64,000 bases of DNA from assembly GCA_030425145.1 (NCBI GenBank), contig JAUHVK010000006.1:109868-173867 (forward strand). The letters are read 5' to 3'. The translations under genes and the position numbers were made by a program. Shown piece after piece: positions 47,092 to 56,454 of this stretch; the first letter of the stretch is position 1, and each line of letters starts with the position of its first letter. This DNA is from Alphaproteobacteria bacterium. Lineage in GTDB: Bacteria > Pseudomonadota > Alphaproteobacteria > Rhodobacterales > Rhodobacteraceae. The notes beneath the pieces are model-generated. The model did not search any database. It was not told where the DNA came from and saw only the letters and a program-made list of their open reading frames with translations.

Positions 47092-48549
47092 ATGCGGTTT
47101 CTACGCCGTAGCCTGACAGGGCTTTTTCTGCTGTCGCTGACGCTTGGACTGCTGGCCTATGCCGGAGTGCAGGTGCGCGATGCGGTGCAAGAACGCATGG
47201 CGCAGGAGCCGCGCAGCTTTCCCCAGCGCGAACGGGTGTTCGCTGTCAATGTCGTGACAGCCGACTTTGAAACCGTCACCCCGCTCCTGACTGCATTTGG
47301 TCAGATTGAAAGCGTGCGCACGCTTGAACTGCGCGCGGCGGCGGGCGGGCGCGTGATCGAGATCGCGCCGGATTTCGTCGAAGGCGGCACGGTGACCGAA
47401 GGGCAGACATTGGTGCGCATCGACCCCACCGATGCCGAGGCTGTGCTTCAGCGCATGCAAAGCGACATCCTTGATGCCGAAGCAGAACAGCGTGAGGCAC
47501 AACGCGCACTTGTACTGGCGCAGGATGAACTGGTCGCCGCCGAAGAGCAGGCGACCCTGCGTGAACGGGCCTTCCAGCGCCAGCGTGATCTGGAGGAACG
47601 CGGCGTCGGTACTGCAGCAGCAGTCGAAGTCGCGGAACTCGCCGCTGCACAGGCGCGGCAGGCGGTCCTGTCCCGCCGGCAGGCAGTGGCTCAGGCCGAG
47701 GCGCGCATCGATCAGGCCACCACGCGCCTGTCCCGCGCCGTGATTGCCGAGGCCGAAGCCCAGCGGCGCCTCGATGACACAGTCATTGCCGCCGATTTCA
47801 CCGGCACTCTTGCCGATGTGTCGGTGGTGCAGGGACGTCTGGTGTCCTCGAATGAACAACTGGCCCGCTTGATCGATGCAGATGCACTCGAAGTGGCGTT
47901 CCGCGTCTCGACCCAGCAATTCGCGCGGCTTCTGGACGAAAGTGGTAAGCTGACCAAATCGGATGTTAAAGTTGTCTTGGACGTGTTCGGGACCAACCTG
48001 ACCGCGACCGGAACGATCAGCCGCGCCGGGGCAGCCGTGGGGGATGGTCAGACCGGACGCCAATTGTTCGCCACTCTGGACAGCGCGTCGGGCTTCCGCC
48101 CCGGCGATTTCGTGACTGTTCAGATCGAGGAACCGCCGCTCGACAACGTCGCCCGCCTCCCGGCCTCGGCGCTGAACGCGGCCAACGAGGTGCTGGCGAT
48201 CACCGAGGAAGAGCGGCTCGAGGTCATTTCTGTCACTCTCCTGCGCCGTCAGGGCGATGATGTTCTGGTGCGGGCTCGTGGCTTGCAAGGGCGCGAGGTT
48301 GTCGCCGAACGCACACCGCTGCTGGGGGCGGGAATCAAGGTCCGTCCGTTGCGCGATACGGGGCAGGCGGTGCCGGAAGAACCCGAAATGGTCGAACTGA
48401 CCGAGGAACGCCGCGCGCGGCTGACCGCCTTTGTGCAGTCCAACACCCGTATGCCCGAAGAGGCGCGCCAACGCATCCTGCAACAGCTCTCCCAAAGCTC
48501 CGTCCCCGCGCAGGTGGTCGAACGCATTGAATCCCGGATGGGGGGCTAA
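47092..48549 (+). CDS. RND efflux periplasmic adaptor (membrane fusion protein)
   Basis: A 485-residue adaptor that links an inner-membrane RND pump to an outer-membrane channel. An N-terminal signal-anchor helix (GLFLLSLTLGLLAYAGVQV) is followed by a lipoyl-like half (RAAAGGRVIEIAPDFVEGGTVTEGQTLVRID), a long alpha-hairpin of about 110 residues rich in Ala, Glu, Arg and Gln, the second lipoyl half and beta-barrel (VIAADFTGTLADVSVVQGRLV), and a C-terminal extension with a charged helix. The pump gene follows after 3 bases. Substrate unknown. No outer-membrane channel gene is nearby. Confidence 0.92.
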   Translation: MRFLRRSLTGLFLLSLTLGLLAYAGVQVRDAVQERMAQEPRSFPQRERVFAVNVVTADFETVTPLLTAFGQIESVRTLELRAAAGGRVIEIAPDFVEGGTVTEGQTLVRIDPTDAEAVLQRMQSDILDAEAEQREAQRALVLAQDELVAAEEQATLRERAFQRQRDLEERGVGTAAAVEVAELAAAQARQAVLSRRQAVAQAEARIDQATTRLSRAVIAEAEAQRRLDDTVIAADFTGTLADVSVVQGRLVSSNEQLARLIDADALEVAFRVSTQQFARLLDESGKLTKSDVKVVLDVFGTNLTATGTISRAGAAVGDGQTGRQLFATLDSASGFRPGDFVTVQIEEPPLDNVARLPASALNAANEVLAITEEERLEVISVTLLRRQGDDVLVRARGLQGREVVAERTPLLGAGIKVRPLRDTGQAVPEEPEMVELTEERRARLTAFVQSNTRMPEEARQRILQQLSQSSVPAQVVERIESRMGG

Positions 48550-48552
48550 GCC

Positions 48553-51500
48553 ATGGTGCGCACGCTATCGGGCAAGGCCGGGGGCATTCTCAGCTATTTT
48601 GTGCGCCACCGCACCGTTGCCAACCTGCTGTTGATCCTCCTGCTCGCGGCGGGTGCGTTCTCGGTCCCGAACATGCGGGCGCAGTTCTTTCCCGATGTGG
48701 TCGTAGATGATGTCGATGTCTCTGTCGCTTGGGATGGAGCTGGGGCCGAAGACGTAGATCGGGGCATTGTGCAGGTGCTGGAGCCTGCCATCCTTTCGGT
48801 CGAAGGTGTTGAAAGTTCCGAGGCGACATCGCGCGAAGGCCGGGCGAGTATCAGGCTCGAATTCGAACCGGGATGGGACATGTCCCGCGCTGCCGACGAC
48901 GTGCAAAAGGCAGTGGATGCGGTCTCGACCCTGCCCGCCGACGCCGAAGACCCTGTGGTCCAGCGCGGTACGTGGCGCGACCGTGTGACCGATCTGGTGA
49001 TCACCGGCCCGGTCGGTGTCGACCAACTGGCCCGGTTTTCCGACGAGCTCAGCGCACGGCTCTTTGCGGAAGGGGTCACGCGTACCACCATTCGCGGCCT
49101 GTCTGCCCCACGCACCGTGATCGAAGTGCCCTCGGCCAACCTTATCGCCTTCGACATTTCGATGCGGCAGATCGCTGACGCCATCGCACAAGAGGTTGAT
49201 GCCGACCCAGCCGGTGACATCGGCAACGCCAACACCCGTGTCCGCACCGGTGTCGAAAAGCGCAGCGCGGACCAGATCGCCGATATCGTCCTGCGGTCGA
49301 ACCCTGACGGATCGAACCTCACCGTCGGCGATGTGGGCACGATCATCATCGAAGGGATCGACCGCGAACGCAGCTATTTCGTCGGCGAGAACCCGGCTAT
49401 TTCCATCCGTGTTGACCGCAGCGATCAGGGCGACGCCATCGCGATCCAGCGCAAGGTCGAAGAGGTGGCCGCTGAATTCGAAGCCTCGCTTCCCGATGGC
49501 GTCACTGTCGATCTGATCCGTACACGGGCCGAGGCGATTACCGGGCGTCTGGATATCCTGCTCGACAATGGTCTGACGGGCCTTGTGCTGGTGGTGTTGC
49601 TGCTCTTCCTGTTCCTGAATGCGCGCACGGCCTTCTGGGTAGCAGCGGGCATTCCCGCGTCGATGATGGCGGCAATTGCGCTGATGTACGCTGCGGGGAT
49701 CACCATCAACATGATCTCGCTCTTTGCGCTGATCATCACGCTGGGGATCGTCGTTGATGACGCCATTGTGGTGGGCGAACACGCTGATCACCTTGCCCGC
49801 GCTGGCCTGCCCCCGGTTGAGGCCGCAGAGCGCGCCGCACAGCGCATGGCCTTGCCGGTCTTTGCCGCAACACTGACCACGATCATCGCATTCTTCGGCC
49901 TTGTCGCCATCGGCGGTCGGTTTGGTGACCTGATCGCCGACATACCCTTCACCGTGATCGCGGTTCTGACCGCATCGCTGGTCGAGTGTTTCCTGATCCT
50001 GCCGAACCACATGGCCCACGCCATCGCTCACAGCGCCAAGAAACACTGGTACGACATCCCGTCCCGATTGGTGAACCGGGGCTTTCGCTGGACGCGCGAA
50101 AACCTGTTCCGCCCGTTCATGGCGCTGATCATTCAGGCCCGCTACGCAGTGCTCGCGGGCGCGGTGGTTCTGCTTGCCTCGCAAGCGGCTCTGTTCATCC
50201 GGGGCGACGTTCAGTGGCGCTTCTTCAATTCCCCTGAACAAAGCTCTGTCACCGGCAACTTCGCCATGGCCCCCGGCGCCACCCGCGGCGATACGTTCGA
50301 GATGATGCGCATCTTCCAGAAATCGGTTGAAGATGTCGCCAAGAGCTTTGAGGAGCGGCACGGCGTCAATCCCATCGACTACGTGATCGCCGAAGTGGGC
50401 GGCAATGCCGGACGCGGGATCGCCGGGGCTGACACCAAAGACGCCGATCAACTGGGTGGCATCTCTATCGAACTGATCGATGCCGACCTGCGCCCCTTCT
50501 CCAGCGGAGCTTTCGTCAGCGAATTGCAGGACAGCGTGCCCCGCCATCCGATGGTTGAAACCATCAGCTTCCGCAGTTGGGGAAGCGGCCCGGCCAGCGA
50601 TGCGCTGGATGTGCAATTCTACGGTGCCAACGCCGAGACGCTGAAAGCCGCGTCCGAGGATCTCAAGACCGCGCTTCTGCAATACCCCGAAGTGTCGGCG
50701 GTCGAGGATAATCTGGCTTACGACAAGGAAGAGTTGATCCTTGAACTGACACCGCAAGGGCAAGCGTTAGGATTCACCATCGACGGGCTGGGCAGCATTC
50801 TTCGCGCCCGGCTTGGCGGGATCGAGGCCGCAACCTATCCAGACGGTCCGCGCAGCGCCGAGATCCGCGTTGAACTGCCCTCAGGAGAGCTGACAGCGGA
50901 TTTCCTCGAACGCACCCAGATGCGGACACCCGAAGGCGCCTATGTTCAGCTCGCGGACATTGTCAGCGTCGAGCGCCGCACCGGGTTTTCCACCGTGCGA
51001 CGCGAAAACGGCATCCGCCTGATTTCGGTGACTGGCGACATTTCGGAAGACGACCCTGCCCGGGCCAATGACATCATGCTGGCCCTTGAGACCGAGATCC
51101 TGCCCACCATCGCCAGTGAACGTCAGGTGGAGTATCGCCTGTCCGGCCTGAGCGAACAGGAGGGTGAGTTCCTGAACGACGCGCGAACGGGGCTGATCCT
51201 GTCGCTGCTCGCGATCTATCTCGTCTTGTCCTGGGTCTTTGCCAGTTGGACGCGGCCCTTGGTGGTCATGTCGGTGATCCCATTCGGCCTTGTCGGGACG
51301 ATCTACGGCCATGCGGCGTGGGACGTGCCGCTCAGCATGTTCACCGTTGTGGGGCTATTGGGGATGACCGGGATCATCATCAACGACTCCATCGTTCTGG
51401 TGACGACCATCGACGAAAAGGCACGCGAGCGGGGCCTTATTCCCTCGATTATCGACGGCGCGGCGGATCGCCTGCGCCCGGTGTTTCTGACAACGGCGAC

Positions 51501-51960
51501 AACGGTGTTGGGCCTGGTTCCGCTGCTCTACGAACAATCCAGCCAGGCGCAGTTCCTGAAACCGACCGTCATCACACTGGTCTATGGCCTTGGCTTTGGT
51601 ATGTTCCTCGTTCTGCTGATCGTGCCTTCACTGATCGCGATCCAGAACGATCTGGGCCGTCTGACCCAGACCGCCCGTCGCGGTCTACGGTTCCGCCAAG
51701 GCGGCATTCGCGTGGCTCTAGGGGCGGCTTCCCTGATGATCATCGGCTGGTTGGCCGCAACGATGGGCGCGTTTGCCTTCACGGGTGCGCTACCCGAGGC
51801 GCTCTCTGTCGCACTGGCCGACACACCTTTGGGCGGTGAAGTCACGCTGGGACAGAGCCTCGGCCTCTTCGTTGCCGGGGCAGCGCTGATCTGCGTCGTT
51901 CTCTATCTTCTATCCGCTATCGCGCTGATCCTGTCGCGGATGCGAAAGCGCCACGTCTGA
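48553..51960 (+). CDS. RND-family efflux pump, inner-membrane permease
   Basis: A 1135-residue proton-driven exporter of the AcrB/CusA superfamily with twelve helices and two large periplasmic loops. The proton-relay Asp pair is in GIVVDDAIVVGEHAD within helix 4, and helices 10-12 include GLLGMTGIIINDSIVLVTTI and FLTTATTVLGLVPLL. The C-terminus continues about 90 residues beyond the usual last helix, with two extra hydrophobic segments (ASLMIIGWLAATMGAFAF, LGLFVAGAALICVVLYLLSAIALIL). It forms an operon with the adaptor. The relay supports proton antiport; substrate is unknown. Confidence 0.93.
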   Translation: MVRTLSGKAGGILSYFVRHRTVANLLLILLLAAGAFSVPNMRAQFFPDVVVDDVDVSVAWDGAGAEDVDRGIVQVLEPAILSVEGVESSEATSREGRASIRLEFEPGWDMSRAADDVQKAVDAVSTLPADAEDPVVQRGTWRDRVTDLVITGPVGVDQLARFSDELSARLFAEGVTRTTIRGLSAPRTVIEVPSANLIAFDISMRQIADAIAQEVDADPAGDIGNANTRVRTGVEKRSADQIADIVLRSNPDGSNLTVGDVGTIIIEGIDRERSYFVGENPAISIRVDRSDQGDAIAIQRKVEEVAAEFEASLPDGVTVDLIRTRAEAITGRLDILLDNGLTGLVLVVLLLFLFLNARTAFWVAAGIPASMMAAIALMYAAGITINMISLFALIITLGIVVDDAIVVGEHADHLARAGLPPVEAAERAAQRMALPVFAATLTTIIAFFGLVAIGGRFGDLIADIPFTVIAVLTASLVECFLILPNHMAHAIAHSAKKHWYDIPSRLVNRGFRWTRENLFRPFMALIIQARYAVLAGAVVLLASQAALFIRGDVQWRFFNSPEQSSVTGNFAMAPGATRGDTFEMMRIFQKSVEDVAKSFEERHGVNPIDYVIAEVGGNAGRGIAGADTKDADQLGGISIELIDADLRPFSSGAFVSELQDSVPRHPMVETISFRSWGSGPASDALDVQFYGANAETLKAASEDLKTALLQYPEVSAVEDNLAYDKEELILELTPQGQALGFTIDGLGSILRARLGGIEAATYPDGPRSAEIRVELPSGELTADFLERTQMRTPEGAYVQLADIVSVERRTGFSTVRRENGIRLISVTGDISEDDPARANDIMLALETEILPTIASERQVEYRLSGLSEQEGEFLNDARTGLILSLLAIYLVLSWVFASWTRPLVVMSVIPFGLVGTIYGHAAWDVPLSMFTVVGLLGMTGIIINDSIVLVTTIDEKARERGLIPSIIDGAADRLRPVFLTTATTVLGLVPLLYEQSSQAQFLKPTVITLVYGLGFGMFLVLLIVPSLIAIQNDLGRLTQTARRGLRFRQGGIRVALGAASLMIIGWLAATMGAFAFTGALPEALSVALADTPLGGEVTLGQSLGLFVAGAALICVVLYLLSAIALILSRMRKRHV

Positions 51961-51963
51961 CAG

Positions 51964-52782
51964 TCAGGATGCACAGCCCAGAATATCGACCGCGCGGGAA
52001 TCGCCGATCACGGTAAACCGCAGGTCCGAGCGGTTCAGCGCAAAGCTGCGTCCCTCGACATGCACGAGCCGCGTGCTTGCGTGCAGGACACCCGCGTCAC
52101 GGCGGCTGTCCGGTTCGGCCACCCAGACATGCGGGTTGCCCGCCTCGACCACGACATACTCGGTCCCACCAGCAGATGGCATGTCGATCTGCACATGCAG
52201 CACCATCGCGCCATCGTCTCCCGGCTCGACCGAGCAGGTCACCGTGCGCACTCCCGCTTCGCTGGCGGAATAGGGGCGGTTGGTCATGGCAGCGGCGATG
52301 ACCGGGTCGGGGCGGGTGACATTGGGTGGCAGGGTTGCATTGAACCGCAGATTGGCTGGAATGCAGATGTCCTTGCAGATGCCGATCTGCATCTCACCGG
52401 ACAGCTCCATGTCCTGACCCGCGGCTTGCGCCGAGAGGTGAAGCGGGATCACCACTTCGGTCTTGTAGCCAACCGACCGCATACCCTGTTCGAAAAACAC
52501 GACGGGAGTCGGCCAGTTGGCGGACACGGACGCGATGTTCTGCGATCCGCTCCAGTCGAATTGCGGGGGAATGCCCACATCGCCCGGCGCGCGCCAATAG
52601 GTCTTCCAACCCGGTTCCAGCACGATATGGAGCGCCGCCATATGGGTGCCGTCCGCCATGCGCCAACCGGGGCGCAGCTCGACACGGGACAGTCCCGTGG
52701 TGTCGGACGCCACCGAAAGCGATGGGGCCAGGAGCGTGAGGGCAAGGATCAGGGCGGAGATCAGGGCGCGGAGGTGCATCAT
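51964..52782 (-). CDS. Periplasmic DsbD N-terminal-domain-like protein
   Basis: A 272-residue exported protein. A signal peptide (LISALILALTLLAPSLSVA) precedes a DsbD/ScsB-type N-terminal immunoglobulin-like domain: LEPGWKTYWRAPGDVGIPPQFDW and the redox pair in IGICKDICIPA, where the two cysteines flank three residues. No transmembrane electron-transfer domain or thioredoxin domain is attached, so it would have to receive electrons from another membrane partner. It converges with the RND pump gene (3 bases) and is divergent from yqgE. The start is ATG 52782 or the next codon. Confidence 0.82.
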   Translation of the reverse strand: MMHLRALISALILALTLLAPSLSVASDTTGLSRVELRPGWRMADGTHMAALHIVLEPGWKTYWRAPGDVGIPPQFDWSGSQNIASVSANWPTPVVFFEQGMRSVGYKTEVVIPLHLSAQAAGQDMELSGEMQIGICKDICIPANLRFNATLPPNVTRPDPVIAAAMTNRPYSASEAGVRTVTCSVEPGDDGAMVLHVQIDMPSAGGTEYVVVEAGNPHVWVAEPDSRRDAGVLHASTRLVHVEGRSFALNRSDLRFTVIGDSRAVDILGCAS

Positions 52783-52897
52783 TGCCAAGCATGTGGCGGG
52801 AATCCGCCGCGATGAAAAGTCACAAAGGGGCGATCCGCCGTGTGCAGCGCGTGTCTGTGCCCTTGCAACCCCACTCCGGCCTCTCCATGTTCAGTCT

Positions 52898-53473
52898 GTG
52901 ACACAGAAAACACCCATCTCAGATCTTACCGGTCAGATGCTGATCGCGATGCCGGGGATGCCAGATCCCCGGTTCGAGCACAGCTTGGTCTACCTTTGCG
53001 CCCATTCCTCGGATGGAGCGATGGGACTCATCGTGAATAAACCTTCGGTTGAGATGAGTTTTGAAACGCTGGTCGACCAGCTGCCGATCGAAAACACCGG
53101 CAATCTGTCCGGCATCCGTGTTCATTTCGGCGGCCCGGTCGAAGTGGGGCGCGGCTTTGTTCTGCATTCACCGGATTTCCAATCCGATATGACCACGCTT
53201 CAGGTGGACGATTCCTTTGCGATGACGGCCACGTTGGATGTTCTGGAAAGCATCGCGCAGGGAACTGGGCCGGAAAAACGGCTGATCGTTCTTGGTTATG
53301 CCGGCTGGGGGCCGGGACAGCTTGAACAGGAAATCGCGAAGAACGGCTGGCTGGTCTGCGACGCGAGCAGCGATTTGGTGTTCGAGACGTTAGACACCGA
53401 GAAATGGGAAGCCGCGCTGGGCAGTCTTGGAATTTCACCGCTGGTTTTGTCCGCAGAAGGCGGACGCGCCTGA
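52898..53473 (+). CDS. YqgE/AlgH family protein
   Basis: A 191-residue protein of the YqgE/AlgH (DUF179) family. The hallmark start DLTGQMLIAMPGMPDPRFEHSLVYLCAHSSDGAMGLIVNKP, the HFGGPVEVGRGFVLH core and the GYAGWGPGQLEQEI segment are all present. Structures in the family are known, but the role is unclear. I take the GTG at 52898, because ATGs upstream are out of frame and the next in-frame ATG would remove the conserved opening. Confidence 0.88.
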   Translation: MTQKTPISDLTGQMLIAMPGMPDPRFEHSLVYLCAHSSDGAMGLIVNKPSVEMSFETLVDQLPIENTGNLSGIRVHFGGPVEVGRGFVLHSPDFQSDMTTLQVDDSFAMTATLDVLESIAQGTGPEKRLIVLGYAGWGPGQLEQEIAKNGWLVCDASSDLVFETLDTEKWEAALGSLGISPLVLSAEGGRA

Positions 53474-53548
53474 GAGGCGCGTGTCGGAGGCAACGCCTCC
53501 GGGAGGGGCGCTGCCCCTCGCCCCGGACGCTGTCCGGGTCTCACCCCG
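53464..53548. repeat. Array of four consecutive small hairpins
   Basis: Four perfect stems in tandem with 3-base loops: ACGCGCCT-gag-AGGCGCGT (53464-53482, covering the yqgE stop), CGGAGGC-aac-GCCTCCG (53485-53501), GAGGGGC-gct-GCCCCTC (53503-53519) and CCCGGAC-gct-GTCCGGG (53522-53538). No T-run follows. The GGTATTTGGAAAAC motif begins at 53550. The pattern is that of a REP-like palindrome cluster; it is not a CRISPR because the stems differ from one another. Confidence 0.8.
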
Positions 53549-53571
53549 AGGTATTTGGAAAACAGAGAAGA
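53549..53571. repeat. GGTATTTGGAAAACAGAGAAG motif (copy D)
   Basis: The plus-strand text GGTATTTGGAAAACAGAGAA ends one or two bases before the stop codon of the MBL hydrolase (53572-53574). It is preceded by the four-hairpin array. Confidence 0.65.
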
Positions 53572-54618
53572 TCAGGACTTGGTCTGAAACACCCAGGCGC
53601 CGGCGTCATTCATTTCGCGGGTGGCGCGGCCTTCGTGCCAGAGATGCTGGCAATGGGCCATCGCTTCGACCAGCGCGAGCCCGTATTCACCCTCTCCAAT
53701 CTGGCGTTTGAAGAGCGGCGCAAAGCAGTCGCCTGCTGATTTTGGTGTGTCGAGATGCCCCTCCAGACGCCGCAGCGCGCCGTGGTGGTTCTCTATCAGT
53801 TGATGCAGGCGCAGCGGCAGCCCGGTGAAGGGCAGTTTGTGCCCCCCCAGAACCAGATGATCCTCGCGCGCGATGGTGGACAGGCGCTCACAGGATTCGA
53901 GCCAGTCCGCTACCGGGTCCGCTTCGGGTTCGGTGGCGTAAACGCCGATATTCGAACTGATCGACGGCAGGATTTGATCGCCAGCGAGGATCAGGTTGTC
54001 ATCGCGCGACCAGAATGTTGCGTGTTCGGGTGCGTGGCCATTGCCGATATGGATGGCCCAGGTTCGCCCTCCGATGGTGATCGTGTCGCCTTGCTGGATG
54101 CGGGAGTATCCCAGCGGCAAAGGAGACACGCAATCGGCGAAGTTGAACGGCCGTTCTGTTTTCCGACGCTCAAGGATGTCAGGCGCCATCCCGCAGCGTT
54201 GCCAGAAGGTCAGGGTTTCGGCGCTGGGCAGCGGCTGTTCGTCCATTTGCAGCATCCGCGCCATCAGCCATGCTGTGCGCGTGGTGACCAGCTCCGCCCC
54301 GAATTCGGATTTCAACCATCCAGCCAGGCCGACATGGTCGGGATGGTGGTGGGTGACGATCACCCGCGTTACGGGTTTTCCCGCGAGCGGACCCTCCAGC
54401 AGGCGCGTCCAGATCGCCTTGCCGCGTTTCGAGGCAAAACCGGTATCGACCACCGTCCAGCCATCGCCGTCGTCCAGCGCGTAGACATTGACATGGTCGA
54501 GCTTCATCGGAAGCGGCAGGCGGATCCACAGAACCCCGTCAGCGACCTCGATCGCTTCACCTTCTTCGGGTGGCGTTTCCCAAGGGTAGCGAATTCCGCC
54601 TGTGCTCCGGTCCTTCAT
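53572..54618 (-). CDS. MBL-fold metallo-hydrolase
   Basis: A 348-residue metallo-beta-lactamase-fold enzyme. The zinc motif THHHPDHVGLAGWL is at about residues 92-105, preceded by VVDTGFASKRG and followed by HIGNGHAPEHATF and LAGDQILPSIS, which supply further metal ligands. The ATG at 54618 overlaps the stop of the upstream acyl-CoA dehydrogenase gene, so the two form an operon. A thioesterase or lactonase acting in the same acyl-CoA pathway is plausible; the sequence alone does not prove it. Confidence 0.88.
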   Translation of the reverse strand: MKDRSTGGIRYPWETPPEEGEAIEVADGVLWIRLPLPMKLDHVNVYALDDGDGWTVVDTGFASKRGKAIWTRLLEGPLAGKPVTRVIVTHHHPDHVGLAGWLKSEFGAELVTTRTAWLMARMLQMDEQPLPSAETLTFWQRCGMAPDILERRKTERPFNFADCVSPLPLGYSRIQQGDTITIGGRTWAIHIGNGHAPEHATFWSRDDNLILAGDQILPSISSNIGVYATEPEADPVADWLESCERLSTIAREDHLVLGGHKLPFTGLPLRLHQLIENHHGALRRLEGHLDTPKSAGDCFAPLFKRQIGEGEYGLALVEAMAHCQHLWHEGRATREMNDAGAWVFQTKS

Positions 54619-56315
54619 GCGGCGAGATCGTCCAGGCTGAGGGCATAGAGATCGCTCGCACCCTGCCGCGCATGGGTCAGCAGGCCGATATGTTCGGGAA
54701 GAAGGCGGTGGATGTAGAAGGCGGCCAAACGCTCGTGTTTGCCACCCCGGTCGGCCCGTGCCGCCTTGAGGTGGAAATGCGCGCCAAGCACGCGGGCAAA
54801 GCCGCGCAGATAGGGCACAGACCCGGCAAAGCGGTCCTGCGCGCCTTGGGCGACCATCCATTCGGTGGCTTCCCGCAGGGTTTCGCAGGCCTGCCACACC
54901 GGTTCCGCCAGCTCCGGCAGATCGGCACGTGCCGCTTCGGCATCCGCTTCCATTTCGTCAAGCAGACGGTACGCAGCCTCGCCGCCATCCATCAGTTTGC
55001 GGCCGACAAGGTCCATCGACTGAATGCCGTTGGTGCCCTCATAGATCGCGGTGACCCGCACATCGCGCGAATACTGAGCCGCGCCGGTTTCTTCGATGAA
55101 TCCCATACCGCCATGCACCTGCACGCCCAGTTCCGCAACGTCAATCCCCGTGTCGGTGCCGAATGCCTTGGTGATCGGTGTCAGCAGCGCCGCCCGCGCC
55201 GCCCAGTCGGCATGGCCGGTGGCGGTTTCCATGTCGATGGCAACCGCATTGGCCAACGCGATGGCCCGCGCCGCGAAGGTGTCGGCCTTCATGGTGGCCA
55301 GCATTCGCCGAACATCGGCGTGGTCGGTGATGGTGTTGTTCTCGGTCCTGCCCTGCTTGCGCCCTTCGGCATAGGCCAAAGCGTGCTGGTAGGCACCTTC
55401 GGCCGCGCCGATGCCCTGAACGCCCACGCCCAGCCGGGCGTTGTTCATCATGGTGAACATGGCGCGCATCCCGTCATTTTCCTCACCCACAAGCCAGCCG
55501 GTCGCGCCGTCATACTGCATCACCGCGGTCGGGCTGCCATGCAGACCCATCTTGTGTTCGAGGCTCACCACCTTGAGGCTGTTGGCCACACCGGGCGCGC
55601 CGCTCTCGTCCGGGATGCGCTTGGGCACAAGGAACAGGCTGATACCCTTGGTGCCCGGAACCGCACCCGGCAGTCGGGCCAGAACCAGATGGCAGACATT
55701 CTCTGAGATGTCATTGTCACCCCATGAGATGTAGATCTTCTGCCCGGTGATCGCATACGTCCCGTCGCCGTTCGGCTCTGCCTTGGTGGTCAGCGCGCCC
55801 ACGTCGCTGCCTGCCTGCGGTTCGGTCAGGTTCATGGTGCCCATCCATTCGCCGGAAATCAGCTTGGGCAGGTACAGCTCTTTCAGTTCTTCGGTCGCGT
55901 GGTTTTCCAGCGCCTCGATCTGGCCCTGTGTCATCAGCGGCGCCAGTTGCAGCGAGAGGCAGGCGGCGCTCATCATATCGTTCACCGCAGTGGTCATGGT
56001 CATCGGCAGGCCCATGCCACCATATTCCGGGTCGGCAGCAATCGCGATCCAGCCTCCCTCGGCAATCGCCCGCAACCCGTCCCCGTATCCCGGCGAGGTG
56101 CGCACGATCCCGTTCTCGAGCCGTGCCGGATGCAGGTCGCCCGCGCGCTGCAGGGGGGCCAGAACTTCTTCGCAAAGCTTGCCCGCCTCACCCAGCACCG
56201 CATTGACGGTCTCTGGCGTGGCTTCGGCAAACCGCTCGGTCGCCACGACCTGATCGAAGCCGACCACATTGTCAAAGAGGAAACGAAATTCGGAAACAGG
56301 GGCGCGATACGGCAT
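54615..56315 (-). CDS. Acyl-CoA dehydrogenase, DmdC-like
   Basis: A 566-residue flavoprotein longer than classical acyl-CoA dehydrogenases, like the DmdC/AidB-type group that includes 3-methylmercaptopropionyl-CoA dehydrogenase of DMSP breakdown. FAD-binding text NLTEPQAGSDVGALTT and KIYISWGDND, and the catalytic-Glu segment IYEGTNGIQSMDLVGRKL, are intact; the long C-terminal helical extension (about 100 residues) is typical of the group. AAGGAAAG precedes the ATG at 56315. It is followed by the MBL hydrolase gene. DMSP use is common in Roseobacter relatives, but dmdA, dmdB and dmdD are not here, so a fatty acyl substrate is equally possible. Confidence 0.88.
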   Translation of the reverse strand: MPYRAPVSEFRFLFDNVVGFDQVVATERFAEATPETVNAVLGEAGKLCEEVLAPLQRAGDLHPARLENGIVRTSPGYGDGLRAIAEGGWIAIAADPEYGGMGLPMTMTTAVNDMMSAACLSLQLAPLMTQGQIEALENHATEELKELYLPKLISGEWMGTMNLTEPQAGSDVGALTTKAEPNGDGTYAITGQKIYISWGDNDISENVCHLVLARLPGAVPGTKGISLFLVPKRIPDESGAPGVANSLKVVSLEHKMGLHGSPTAVMQYDGATGWLVGEENDGMRAMFTMMNNARLGVGVQGIGAAEGAYQHALAYAEGRKQGRTENNTITDHADVRRMLATMKADTFAARAIALANAVAIDMETATGHADWAARAALLTPITKAFGTDTGIDVAELGVQVHGGMGFIEETGAAQYSRDVRVTAIYEGTNGIQSMDLVGRKLMDGGEAAYRLLDEMEADAEAARADLPELAEPVWQACETLREATEWMVAQGAQDRFAGSVPYLRGFARVLGAHFHLKAARADRGGKHERLAAFYIHRLLPEHIGLLTHARQGASDLYALSLDDLAA

Positions 56316-56454
56316 GTTCAGCTTTCCTTCGGCATCTGGACAGATGTGCTGCGGCTTGGCAATCGCGTGCCGGAACGGTAAGCAGCCGTCAGCTTTTGGT
56401 GCGACCCTGACGAATGCGGCCAGCCCCATCAACAAAAACGCGGCGTCACGACGG

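Noticed and set aside
48553..51960. Assigning the RND pump to copper/silver (CusA) or to drugs (AcrB)
   Set aside because: I could not find the Met triad of metal pumps or clear drug-pump signatures, so the substrate is left open.
53464..53538. Repeat cluster as a possible CRISPR array
   Set aside because: The stems differ in sequence, there is no constant repeat or regular spacer, and no cas gene is present.
54615..56315. Naming the acyl-CoA dehydrogenase dmdC
   Set aside because: Size and extension fit, but no other dmd gene is nearby and related fatty-acyl enzymes look the same at this level.
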